The notes below the pieces were generated by a model that was not told where the DNA came from, made no database searches, and was given only the letters and a program-made list of their open reading frames with translations. Source: Salinilacustrithrix flava (GTDB lineage: Bacteria > Actinomycetota > Acidimicrobiia > Acidimicrobiales > Salinilacustritrichaceae). Taken from it: a stretch of 64,000 nt of DNA. The stretch covers positions 868,001-932,000 of the forward strand of contig JAMYFF010000001.1 in the NCBI GenBank assembly GCA_024128875.1, written 5' to 3'. This document shows, piece after piece, positions 35,534-43,658 of this stretch. The position numbers and the translations under genes are program-made. Positions within the stretch are counted from its first letter, which is position 1; every line of letters starts with the position of its first letter.

Positions 35534-36736
35534 GTGACCGCCGCCCCGACCTCCGACCTGCTCGATGCCGCCCGGGCCGTGCAGCCCGACACCGTCGCGC
35601 TGCGCCGCGACCTGCACCGGCACCCCGAGATCGGCAACGACCTTCCCCGCACCCAGGGCGCCGTGCTCGACGCCATCGGGGACCTCGGCTTCGACGTGCG
35701 CACCGGCACCTCGGTGACGTCGGTGACCGCCACCCTCGACACCGGCCGGCCCGGGGGCACGATGCTGCTGCGCGGCGACATGGACGCCCTCCCGATGCCG
35801 GAGGACACGGGCCTGGACTACGCGTCGGAGGTCGACGGGGCCATGCACGCCTGCGGCCACGATGCTCACACGGCGATGCTCGCCTCGGCTGCCCGCCTGC
35901 TCGCCGACCGGTCCGACGACCTCACCGGCAAGGTCGTCTTCATGTTCCAGCCCGGCGAGGAGGGCCACCACGGGGCCCGGCACATGCTGGAGGAGGGCCT
36001 GCTCGACGGCATCAACGTCACCCGGGCCTTCGCCATCCACCAGTCGCCCAGCTTCCCGTCGGGGATGGTCGCCACCAAGGCCGGCCCGCTGCTGGCGTCG
36101 GCCGACGAGTTCGTGGTCGAGGTGGTCGGTCGCGGCGGCCACGCGGCCATGCCCCACCACGCCAACGACCCGGTGCCGGTGGCCTGCGCCATGGTCGGCG
36201 CGTTCCAGACCCTGGTGACCCGCCGGGTCGACGTGTTCGACCCCGCCGTGGTCACGGTCGGCAGCATCCGGGCCGGCTCCACCAACAACGTCATCCCCGA
36301 GACGGCCCGCCTCGTCGGCACCATCCGCGCTGTGTCCGAGCGGACGCGCTCCCTGGTGCACGCCGAGCTGGAGCGGATCGCCACCAACATCGCCGCCGCC
36401 CACGACATGGAGGTCCGCTTCCGCATCGACGCCGGCTTCCCCGTCACGGTGAACGACGCCGACGCCGCAGCCTGGGTGGGCGACGTCGCCCGGCGCATCG
36501 TGGACCCCGACCTCGTCGTGGAGATGCCGAACCCGGTGATGGGCGCCGAGGACTGGAGCTACGTGCTGCAGCAGGTGCCCGGCGCCATGGCGTTCCTCGG
36601 CACGTGCCCGCCCGGCCAGAGCTGGCACACCGTGGCCCCGAACCACTCGAACCGCATGGTGATCGATGAGGACGCCATGGCCGTCGGGGTCGCCCTGTAC
36701 GCCGCCACCGCCCTCGACGAACTGGCCCCCCGCTGA
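35534..36736 (+). CDS. M20-family amidohydrolase (N-acyl amino acid / hippurate hydrolase type)
   Basis: 400 aa dinuclear metallo-enzyme. Metal and catalytic motifs: LRGDMDALPMPEDT, HACGHDAHTAML near residues 104-115, the Glu pair in QPGEEGHHGARHML and a late His in WHTVAPNHSNRM. It has the lid-domain insertion RGGHAAMPHHANDPV. Hydrolyses an N-acyl amide; substrates range from hippurate to indole-acetyl amino acids, and the sequence does not choose. GTG 35534 with TAGGGT -10. Confidence 0.9.
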   Translation: MTAAPTSDLLDAARAVQPDTVALRRDLHRHPEIGNDLPRTQGAVLDAIGDLGFDVRTGTSVTSVTATLDTGRPGGTMLLRGDMDALPMPEDTGLDYASEVDGAMHACGHDAHTAMLASAARLLADRSDDLTGKVVFMFQPGEEGHHGARHMLEEGLLDGINVTRAFAIHQSPSFPSGMVATKAGPLLASADEFVVEVVGRGGHAAMPHHANDPVPVACAMVGAFQTLVTRRVDVFDPAVVTVGSIRAGSTNNVIPETARLVGTIRAVSERTRSLVHAELERIATNIAAAHDMEVRFRIDAGFPVTVNDADAAAWVGDVARRIVDPDLVVEMPNPVMGAEDWSYVLQQVPGAMAFLGTCPPGQSWHTVAPNHSNRMVIDEDAMAVGVALYAATALDELAPR

Positions 36737-36766
36737 GCGCAGCGCCGCCGACGACCCATCCCGGGC

Positions 36767-36790
36767 GTTCTGGCAGCGGCCACGGAACAC
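36767..36790 (+). repeat. CTGGCAG palindrome family, single arm (type B)
   Basis: GTTCTGGCAGCGGCCACGG is nearly identical to the left arm at 19589, including the following GGAAC, but without a matching right arm. It lies in the 99-bp gap after the M20 gene. Confidence 0.6.
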
Positions 36791-36835
36791 GCGCCGAGGT
36801 CTGGTTCCTCCGGCGTCGCGGGTATCGGAAGGCAG

Positions 36836-37828
36836 ATGCTCCCCGTTGCCACGACGACGATCCCACGGACCCTCGTCGACAAGCTGCAGCACGCGCTGCG
36901 CACCGGTGCCGCCGCCCTCGACGAGCTTGCTGGTGCCGACCCCCGTGACGAGCGCGACCGGCTCCTGACCCTGCAGGTCGTCCACGATCTCCACGTCGGC
37001 GACATCGACCGGGTCGGCGACGCGGTCCGCTGGCAGCACCACCCCGCCGTGGCCGCGCTGAAGACCCGCCTCGAGCACGACGTGCTGGCCGAGCTCGACG
37101 CGATGATCGAGGGTGACGCCAGCGACGGCGACGACGATGCGGTCGCCACCATGCGCGCCATCGCCCGTGAAGACCTCGTCCCCCGGGTCTACGAGTGGGT
37201 GGCCGACGATGCGACCTGGGACGGGCTCGTCGACTTCCTGGCCCTGGAGGGCGGGCCCGACGCCGGCTTCGACGACCTCGTGGCCGCCTGCCAGATCGGT
37301 CTGCGAGGTGAGCCGAAGCTCGAGCTGGCCCGCAACTACTGGGACGAGATGGGCCGGGGCGAGCTGGACGAGATCCACACCGAGCTCCACCACGACCTCT
37401 GCGAAGCCATCGACATGCCGCGGGTGCCGCGGGCGGCACTGCCCACCAGCGCACTGCTGCGGTCCTCGCTCGGCGGCATCCTCGCCACCAACCGGGTGCT
37501 CCAGCCGGAGATGGTCGGCGCCCTCGGCCTGCTCGAGCTGCAGGCCGGACCGCGCTGCCGCCAGGTCGTGAAGGCCTTCGATCGCCTCGATGCCCCCGCT
37601 GGCGCGTACCCGTTCTACGTCGAGCACCGCGACGTCGACCCGCACCACGGCAAGGCCTGGCTCGACAACGCCATCGCCCCGCTCGCCGACGACCCGCGCT
37701 GGGCCGCCGGCATCGTGCGCGGCGCTCGGTGGCGATCCGCCGCCAACGCGGTGTTCTTCGCCGACATGGCGCAGCGGTTCGCCGATGCGGCCAGCGCCGA
37801 GCCGCTCGTGGCGGCCGTCGCCGGTTAG
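36836..37828 (+). CDS. Iron-containing redox enzyme family protein (haem-oxygenase-like fold)
   Basis: 330 aa, all-helical. The C-terminal half has the ligand pattern of haem-oxygenase-like di-iron oxidases: NYWDEMGRGELDEIHTELHHDL and YVEHRDVDPHHGKAWLDNAI, giving Glu/His pairs. The family oxidises amino acid side chains or fatty acids with O2, but no partner shows the substrate. The ATG follows GGAAGG and a TATCGG hexamer. Its stop overlaps the convergent methyltransferase stop by 4 bp. Confidence 0.78.
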   Translation: MLPVATTTIPRTLVDKLQHALRTGAAALDELAGADPRDERDRLLTLQVVHDLHVGDIDRVGDAVRWQHHPAVAALKTRLEHDVLAELDAMIEGDASDGDDDAVATMRAIAREDLVPRVYEWVADDATWDGLVDFLALEGGPDAGFDDLVAACQIGLRGEPKLELARNYWDEMGRGELDEIHTELHHDLCEAIDMPRVPRAALPTSALLRSSLGGILATNRVLQPEMVGALGLLELQAGPRCRQVVKAFDRLDAPAGAYPFYVEHRDVDPHHGKAWLDNAIAPLADDPRWAAGIVRGARWRSAANAVFFADMAQRFADAASAEPLVAAVAG

Positions 37829-38472
37829 GCCCGGCGCAGCACGCTCCACAGCCCGGTCCCGGCCCGCGCCCATGTGCCCGTCCACGACCCCGGGAGTGCC
37901 TCGACGACCTCGTCGGGCATGAGGTGGATCGGCGTGGACTCGCCGCTCGAGTTCACCCAGACCACGCAGCCCTCCGGGCGAAGGACGCGATCCACCTCGT
38001 CTGGGAACAGCAGCATGTTCACCAGCACCACGGCGTCGACGCTGGCGTCGGTGAGCGGAAGGCGGTGCGCGTCGGCCAGCACCCGGTGCCCCGGTCCGTC
38101 CGCCGCCAGGCGGAGCATCTCCAGGGAGAGGTCCATCGCGACGACTTCGCCGAAGCGCGCGCCCAGCGTCGCGGTGTAGGCGCCGATCCCGCTCCCGAGC
38201 TCCAGCGCGGTGGCGCCGGTGCCGACCTGGCCGCGGTCGAGGGCGTCGGTGACGACCCGGGCCCGCTCCGGCGATGTGCGGGTGTGCCACTCCGGGGCCA
38301 GGCCGTCGAACAGCGCTGCCACCTCGTGCCGGGCGCGGGCGTCCCACGGCGGTGGCTGCAGCCCGGCGGCACGGCGGGTCATCACCCGCATCGGGTGGTC
38401 GGCGCCGTCGGGCCGTGACGGTCGGTGACCGGGGATCTCGAGGTCGGGGAGGCGGTCGATCGTGCCGGGCAC
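37825..38472 (-). CDS. Class I SAM-dependent methyltransferase
   Basis: 215 aa. SAM motif I ALELGSGIGAYTATLG near residue 87, motif II VVAMDLSLEMLRLA, and post-I/III elements DAVVLVNMLLFPDEVDRVLRPEGCVVWVN. UbiE/Methyltransf_11 type, target unknown. Start GTG 38472 with a TAACCT -10 six nt upstream (complement of 38479-38484). Confidence 0.85.
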   Translation of the reverse strand: MPGTIDRLPDLEIPGHRPSRPDGADHPMRVMTRRAAGLQPPPWDARARHEVAALFDGLAPEWHTRTSPERARVVTDALDRGQVGTGATALELGSGIGAYTATLGARFGEVVAMDLSLEMLRLAADGPGHRVLADAHRLPLTDASVDAVVLVNMLLFPDEVDRVLRPEGCVVWVNSSGESTPIHLMPDEVVEALPGSWTGTWARAGTGLWSVLRRA

Positions 38473-38478
38473 GTCGTG

Positions 38479-38484
38479 AGGTTA
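38479..38484 (-). promoter_or_regulatory. -10 hexamer TAACCT, methyltransferase gene
   Basis: Six nt before GTG 38472; leaderless prediction. Confidence 0.55.
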
Positions 38485-38528
38485 TGGCGCTCCGCGAATT
38501 CGCTGGCCGAGCCGCCCGGGAGCGGCCC

Positions 38529-38534
38529 TAGCGT
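38529..38534 (+). promoter_or_regulatory. -10 hexamer TAGCGT, GNAT gene
   Basis: Seven nt before ATG 38542; leaderless prediction. Confidence 0.55.
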
Positions 38535-38541
38535 CTGCCCG

Positions 38542-39429
38542 ATGATCACGTCACCGGCCGCCGACGAGCTCGCGGAGGTCGCCGCCTTCATCGTCGCCCA
38601 GCAGCGCCGGCCCGACCGCAACGTCGCCTACCTCGGCACGGAGCCGGAGGGCGTGGCCGCCGAGCTGGAGGGCCTCGAGCCGGCGTGGACCACCACCGCG
38701 CGGATCGCTTGGGAGGGCGATCGGCTGGTGGGTGCGGTCGCTGTGGAGTGGGACGATGAGGTCGGCCGCTCGTGGATCATGGGCCCGTGGGTGATCCACG
38801 ACGGCGACCGCTGGCTCGCCGTCGCCGGGGAGCTCCTCGACGCTGCGCTCGCGCAGGTGCCGCCGGCGATCACCCGCCACGAGCTGTCGGGCGACGTCGC
38901 CAACCAGCACCTCGCCGAGCTGGCGGCCGCGCGGGGTTGGTCGACGACCGAGGTCAACCACGCCCTGTCCGTCGACGAGGCGATCGTGGCCGGGTGGGAC
39001 GACATCGACGTCACCGCCCTGCGCCCCGCCACGCCTGACGACCTCGAGGGCATCCGGGGGCTGCACGACACCGAGTTCCCGGGGACCTACGCCACCGCCG
39101 ACCAGCTCGTCGCCGGCCAACACGACGGCACCCGGACGACCCTGGTCGTGCCGGACGGCACGGGCGGGGTGGCGGCCTACGCATCCGGTCACCTGCAGGA
39201 CGACGGCGAGGCGTGCCTCGACTTCGTCGTCGTCCACCCCGACCACCACGGGCGCGGCCTCGGCCGGCAGGCGATCGCTGCCGTCGCCCGCGACCTGCTG
39301 CCCCGCTCGCCGCTCCGGCGGATGTCCCTCACCGTCCAGGACCACCGAGCTCCGGCCCGTGGCCTCTACGAGCGCCTCGGGTTCCGCCCCGAGGTGTCCT
39401 TCGTCGGCTACCGATCCTGGGAGCAGTGA
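38542..39429 (+). CDS. GNAT N-acetyltransferase (double-domain)
   Basis: 295 aa, twice the size of a single GNAT. The C-terminal domain carries the acetyl-CoA loop VVHPDHHGRGLGRQAIAAVA and the end motif ARGLYERLGFRPEVSFVGY. The N-terminal half (LVGAVAVEWDDEVGRSWIMGPWV) looks like a second, degenerate GNAT domain. Substrate unknown. Confidence 0.85.
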   Translation: MITSPAADELAEVAAFIVAQQRRPDRNVAYLGTEPEGVAAELEGLEPAWTTTARIAWEGDRLVGAVAVEWDDEVGRSWIMGPWVIHDGDRWLAVAGELLDAALAQVPPAITRHELSGDVANQHLAELAAARGWSTTEVNHALSVDEAIVAGWDDIDVTALRPATPDDLEGIRGLHDTEFPGTYATADQLVAGQHDGTRTTLVVPDGTGGVAAYASGHLQDDGEACLDFVVVHPDHHGRGLGRQAIAAVARDLLPRSPLRRMSLTVQDHRAPARGLYERLGFRPEVSFVGYRSWEQ

Positions 39430-39495
39430 CCGATCGCCGTCCCCGGCCCGCCGAGCCCTTCGTTACGCTCGCTCGTCGGAGGACGGGCGAGCACG

Positions 39496-42396
39496 ATGAA
39501 CGGGATCGCAGTCGAGGTGCTCGGACCGCTGCGGGTCCGGGACGCTGCCGGGGGTGACGTCACGCCCCGCGGGCGGCTGCAGCGTCGCCTGCTGGCCTTC
39601 CTCACCCTGCGGGGCGGTGCGGTGGTCTCGGTCGACCAGCTCACCGAGGTGCTCTGGCCCGACCGGTTGCCGACCGGCGCCGCCTCGCTCGTCCACTCCC
39701 ACATCTTCCGGCTCCGCCAGCACATCCCGGACATCGAGCTCGACGCCACGCCGCCCGGCTACGTGCTGCGCCTGCCCGAGGGGGCGGTCGACGCGGCCCG
39801 GTTCGAGCGCGCCGTCGCGCGAGCGGCTGCCGAACGCGCCGGCGACCCGGAAGGCGCGCTCGGAGCCCTCGACGGGGCTCTCGGGTCGTGGCGCGGTGAG
39901 GCCTTCGAGGACCTGGTGGATCTGGATGCCGGCCGCATCGAGGCGGAGCGGCTCGAGGAGCTGCGCCTCCGGGCGCTGGAGGAGCGCTTCGCCGCCCTCC
40001 TCGACCTCGGGCGCGGCGCGGCCGCCGTCGCCGACCTCGAGGCGCTCGTGGCCCGTGAGCCGCTGCGGGAGCGACCTCGCGAGCTGCTGATGGACGCGCT
40101 CGTCGCCTCGGGCCGGCGGGCCGACGCCCTGCGCGTGTACGACGCCTACCGTCGCCAGCTCGCCGAGGAGCTGGGCGTGGAGCCGTCCGCGCACCTCCGC
40201 TCGGCCCACGAGCGCCTCCTCCACGGCGACCCCGTCCCGCAGCAGCAGCCCGCGACGGGCGCGCCGGTGATGGCGCGACCGCTTCCCCGTCCCGTCTCGT
40301 CCTTCGTCGGCCGGGAGCAGCTGCTCGGCGTGCTCGCCGAGCACGTCCAGCACGAGCGTCTGATCACGCTCGTCGGACCCGGTGGGATCGGCAAGACGCG
40401 CCTGGTCACCGAGCTGTGCCACCTCGTCGTCGATTCGTTCCCCGACGGGGCGCGCTTCTGCGACCTCACCGCCGTCGTCGACGACGACGGCGTCCCGGCC
40501 GCGGTTGCGGCTGCGGTCGGGGTCGAGGACCGCCCCGGCGTGAGCACCATCGAGCGGGTCGCCGAGGTGGTCCGCCACGAGCGGAGCCTCCTCGTCCTCG
40601 ACAACTGCGAGCACGTGCTGGACGGCGTCGCGTGCGTCGCCGACGTGCTGCTCCGCTCGACCGAGCGGCTCGTGCTGCTCGCGACCAGCCGGGAGCGGAT
40701 CGCCGTGGACGGCGAGCGGCTGTTCCCCGTCGACCCCCTCGGCGCGAGCGGGGAGGAGAGCCCGGCGGTCCTGCTGTTCGCCGACCGGGCCACAGCGGCC
40801 TCGCCGTCGTTCGCCCTCGACGACCGCACCCGGCCCCTCGTCGTCGACCTGTGCCAGCGGCTCGACGGGTTGCCCCTGGCGATCGAGCTCGCGGCATCCC
40901 GACTCGCATCGCTCTCGCTCGAGGAGGTGATCGCCGGCCTGGCGCACAGCACCGCGGTGCTGCGTGGCGGGCCCCGCGCCGTGCCCCGCCACCGCTCCCT
41001 CGACGCCGCCCTCACGTGGTCGCACCGGATGCTCGACGCCGACGACCAGCTGGTCCTGGCTGCGGCGGCCACGTTCGCCGGGCCCTTCGATGGCGAGGAC
41101 GTGGCCGCGGTGGCCGATCGCGATGCGTCCGACGTGCGAGATCGCCTCGCTGATCTCGTCGAGCGATCGCTGGTGCACCGCGACGACGGCCGGTTCCGGC
41201 TGCTGCAGGTGGTGCGGAGCTTCCTGGCCGAACGGTCGGACGACAGGCAGCGAGGCGATCTCGCCCGTCGCCACGCCGATCGCATCGCCGCCCGGGTCTC
41301 GGCCGCGAGCGCGGCGCTCCGCACCGCCCACGACGATGCGCCGATGCAGGCGGTCCGCGCCCTCGTGCCCGACCTGCGCCAGGCGATGGCCACGGCATCG
41401 GCTCGCCGCGATCCGGACCTGGCGGTGCGCATCGTCGTGGCCATCCGCGACCCGGCCATGCACGGGATGCTCCCGGAGCTGATGGCCTGGGGCGAGGCGG
41501 CCGGGGACCTGGGTGCCGCTGCCGGCCACCCGCTCGCCGTCGACGCCTACGCGGTCGCCGCGCTCGGGGCGTGGAAGGCGGGTGACCTCGAGCGCATGGG
41601 ACACCTCCTGGATCGAGCCGAGGAGGCGGCGGCGGACCTCGGGTTGGCCCCCACCTACGAGCTCATCGGCGCCCGCGCCACCGAGTCGCTGGCCCACGGC
41701 GCGCTCGCCGATGCGGTGGAGGGGTTCCGCGCCGGGCTGCGGCTCGATGACGCCGTCGGTGACCCGCTGCGCCAGGGCGAGGACGGGGCGACGTTGGCCA
41801 TCGCCGAGTCCTACGCCCACGCACCGGGCGCCGTCGCGGATGCCGAGCGGCTGCTCGACGACGTCGCTCCCGGAGCCGGCGCGATCGCTGCGGCCTGGTG
41901 CTGGTACGGCGCCGGAGAGGTGCTCCTGGACGACGATCCGCCCGAAGCGCGGCGCCGGCTGCGACGCGCCGTCGAGCTGGCGAGGGCCGGTGGCGGCCAG
42001 CTGGTCGAGGGCGTGGCCGGTGCGTCGCTGGCCTCCCTCGATGCTCGGGCCGGCGACGTCCCGGCCGCCGTCGGGCACTACCGCTGGCTGCTGCCGCTGT
42101 GGCTGCGGGCGGGGGTGCGGTCGCCGTTCCGCACGATGCTGCGGACCGTCACGGAGCTGCTGTGCGGGCAGGGCCTGGACGACCAGGCGGCCCTCCTGCT
42201 CGGTGCGGTCACGGCCCCGGGGGCCGGCCACGAGGTGGTGGGCGACGACGTCGACCGGTTGGCCGCGGTGCGCGCCGAGCTCGAGCAGCGGCTCGGCCCC
42301 GGGCGCCTGGCCGAGCTGCTCGCGGAAGGCGCGGCGCTCGACGACGCAGCCGCCGCCGGGGTGGCGACGGCTGCGTTCGACCGCATCGAGGGCTGA
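39496..42396 (+). CDS. BTAD-type (SARP/AfsR-like) regulator with NB-ARC ATPase
   Basis: 966 aa. N-terminal winged helix (GRLQRRLLAFLTLRGGAVVSVDQLTEVLWPDRLP...HIFRLRQHI), the BTAD helical domain (RFAALLDLGRGAAAVADLEALVAREPLRERPRELLMDALVASGRRADALRVYDAYRRQLAEELG), then a STAND/NB-ARC ATPase with P-loop LVGPGGIGKTRLV near residue 293 and Walker B LLVLDNCEHV near 366, and a TPR-like C-terminus. Such proteins activate nearby biosynthetic genes in streptomycetes. It is convergent with the acyl-CoA dehydrogenase, the stops meeting as TGATCA, and may control the locus to its right (inference). Confidence 0.9.
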   Translation: MNGIAVEVLGPLRVRDAAGGDVTPRGRLQRRLLAFLTLRGGAVVSVDQLTEVLWPDRLPTGAASLVHSHIFRLRQHIPDIELDATPPGYVLRLPEGAVDAARFERAVARAAAERAGDPEGALGALDGALGSWRGEAFEDLVDLDAGRIEAERLEELRLRALEERFAALLDLGRGAAAVADLEALVAREPLRERPRELLMDALVASGRRADALRVYDAYRRQLAEELGVEPSAHLRSAHERLLHGDPVPQQQPATGAPVMARPLPRPVSSFVGREQLLGVLAEHVQHERLITLVGPGGIGKTRLVTELCHLVVDSFPDGARFCDLTAVVDDDGVPAAVAAAVGVEDRPGVSTIERVAEVVRHERSLLVLDNCEHVLDGVACVADVLLRSTERLVLLATSRERIAVDGERLFPVDPLGASGEESPAVLLFADRATAASPSFALDDRTRPLVVDLCQRLDGLPLAIELAASRLASLSLEEVIAGLAHSTAVLRGGPRAVPRHRSLDAALTWSHRMLDADDQLVLAAAATFAGPFDGEDVAAVADRDASDVRDRLADLVERSLVHRDDGRFRLLQVVRSFLAERSDDRQRGDLARRHADRIAARVSAASAALRTAHDDAPMQAVRALVPDLRQAMATASARRDPDLAVRIVVAIRDPAMHGMLPELMAWGEAAGDLGAAAGHPLAVDAYAVAALGAWKAGDLERMGHLLDRAEEAAADLGLAPTYELIGARATESLAHGALADAVEGFRAGLRLDDAVGDPLRQGEDGATLAIAESYAHAPGAVADAERLLDDVAPGAGAIAAAWCWYGAGEVLLDDDPPEARRRLRRAVELARAGGGQLVEGVAGASLASLDARAGDVPAAVGHYRWLLPLWLRAGVRSPFRTMLRTVTELLCGQGLDDQAALLLGAVTAPGAGHEVVGDDVDRLAAVRAELEQRLGPGRLAELLAEGAALDDAAAAGVATAAFDRIEG

Positions 42397-43587
42397 TCAC
42401 CAGCGGGGACCCGAGGGGTCGATGCCCAGCACCGTCTTGCCGGCGGTCTCGAAGGTGAGCGCCGCGTTGGTGGGGTGGAAGCCGCCGCAGCGGACGTCGC
42501 GGTAGAGCCGCTCGAGCTCGTTGCCGCGCACCATCCCGCCTCCGCCGGCCACGTCGAGGGCGCGGTCCACGACGCGCTTGGCGGCCTCCACCGCCCGCCA
42601 CTTCGCCGACACGATCTTGGCGCCCCAGAGGTCGCCGTGGTCGACGCCGTCGACGACGTCGTCCAGGAACCCCCGCACCGTGGCATCTGCGGCGTCGAGC
42701 TCCAGGTACATCTCGGCGACCTGCTGCTGGACCATGGGGTTGTGGGCGTAGGTGCCACGGGGGATGGCGACGGAGGTCTTGGTGGTCGCCGATCGGACGG
42801 CCAGCTCCAGGGCGCGGTCCGCGATGCCGAGGTAGACGCTCCCGCACTGCCCCACGAACCAGAGGTTCATGGCGAAGAGGAACAGGTTCGACTCGTCGCC
42901 GGCCGGGGTGATGGCCCCGATCCGATCGCTGGGCACGAAGACGTCGTCGAGGATGGTGTCGTAGCTCTGGGACGGGCGCATCCCCAGCGTGTCCCAGTTC
43001 GGCACGACCGTGACCCCGTCGGCATCACGGGGCACGAACCCGTGGACGATCACCGGGTGCTCGGGGTCGCTGGCATCGAGCGCGTGGACGCCGAGCCATG
43101 ACCACACCGGACCGTTCGAGCCGAACATCTTGTGGCCGTTGAACCGGTAGCCGCCGTCCACGCGCTCAGCGGTGGCGGTGGACATCACGACGGGTGCGTC
43201 GTTGCCGACCTCGGCGTGCCCGGCTGCGAACACCTCGCCGGCGGCTGCCCGCTCGAGGATCCAGCGCAGCGAGGTGTCGCCGACCCGCTCGTGCTCCACG
43301 GCGATGCCGACCCAGTAGTGGTGCATGGTCATGGCGAGCGCCGTGGCCGGGGCGAAGCTCGCCAACCGGCGCTGCGACCGGGCGAGCTGGCGCAGGTCGT
43401 GGCCCCAACCGCCCAGCTCGGTCGGGACGGCGGCCCCGAGGTAGCCGATCTCGCGGAGGACGGCGAGGTCCTCGTAGAAGTACTCGTTGCGATCGTCGGC
43501 CGTGCGGGCTCGCGCCCGGAACCCGGCGAGGACGTCGTCGTCCGGCAGCTGGTGGTCGGTGGTCGTGGGGTGCTCGGTGATGGTCAT
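42397..43587 (-). CDS. Acyl-CoA dehydrogenase family flavoenzyme
   Basis: 396 aa. ACAD fold: N-terminal helices with LREIGYLGAAVPTELGGWGHDLRQL, the flavin-binding middle (GYRFNGHKMFGSNGPVWSWLGVHAL) and C-terminal helices with DVAGGGGMVRGNELERLYRDVRCGGFHPTNAALTFETAGKTVLG. The usual catalytic Glu cannot be placed with confidence, and several residues resemble the ACAD-like hydroxylase/monooxygenase group, so the reaction may be oxidative tailoring rather than beta-oxidation. RBS AGGAG in an AGGAGCACC leader, shared with the upstream fusion and the divergent methyltransferase. Second gene of the operon after the fusion. Confidence 0.85.
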   Translation of the reverse strand: MTITEHPTTTDHQLPDDDVLAGFRARARTADDRNEYFYEDLAVLREIGYLGAAVPTELGGWGHDLRQLARSQRRLASFAPATALAMTMHHYWVGIAVEHERVGDTSLRWILERAAAGEVFAAGHAEVGNDAPVVMSTATAERVDGGYRFNGHKMFGSNGPVWSWLGVHALDASDPEHPVIVHGFVPRDADGVTVVPNWDTLGMRPSQSYDTILDDVFVPSDRIGAITPAGDESNLFLFAMNLWFVGQCGSVYLGIADRALELAVRSATTKTSVAIPRGTYAHNPMVQQQVAEMYLELDAADATVRGFLDDVVDGVDHGDLWGAKIVSAKWRAVEAAKRVVDRALDVAGGGGMVRGNELERLYRDVRCGGFHPTNAALTFETAGKTVLGIDPSGPRW

Positions 43588-43592
43588 GTGGT

Positions 43593-43598
43593 GCTCCT
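43593..43598 (-). promoter_or_regulatory. Ribosome binding site of acyl-CoA dehydrogenase
   Basis: AGGAGC on the minus strand, part of AGGAGCACC just before ATG 43587; identical to the leaders at 45817-45825 and 45981-45989. Confidence 0.65.
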
Positions 43599-43658
43599 GT
43601 CGGTGTGGGTGGTGGTTGCGGCGGATGGTCCCGGTGGATGGATCTGGCAGTCGGCTCG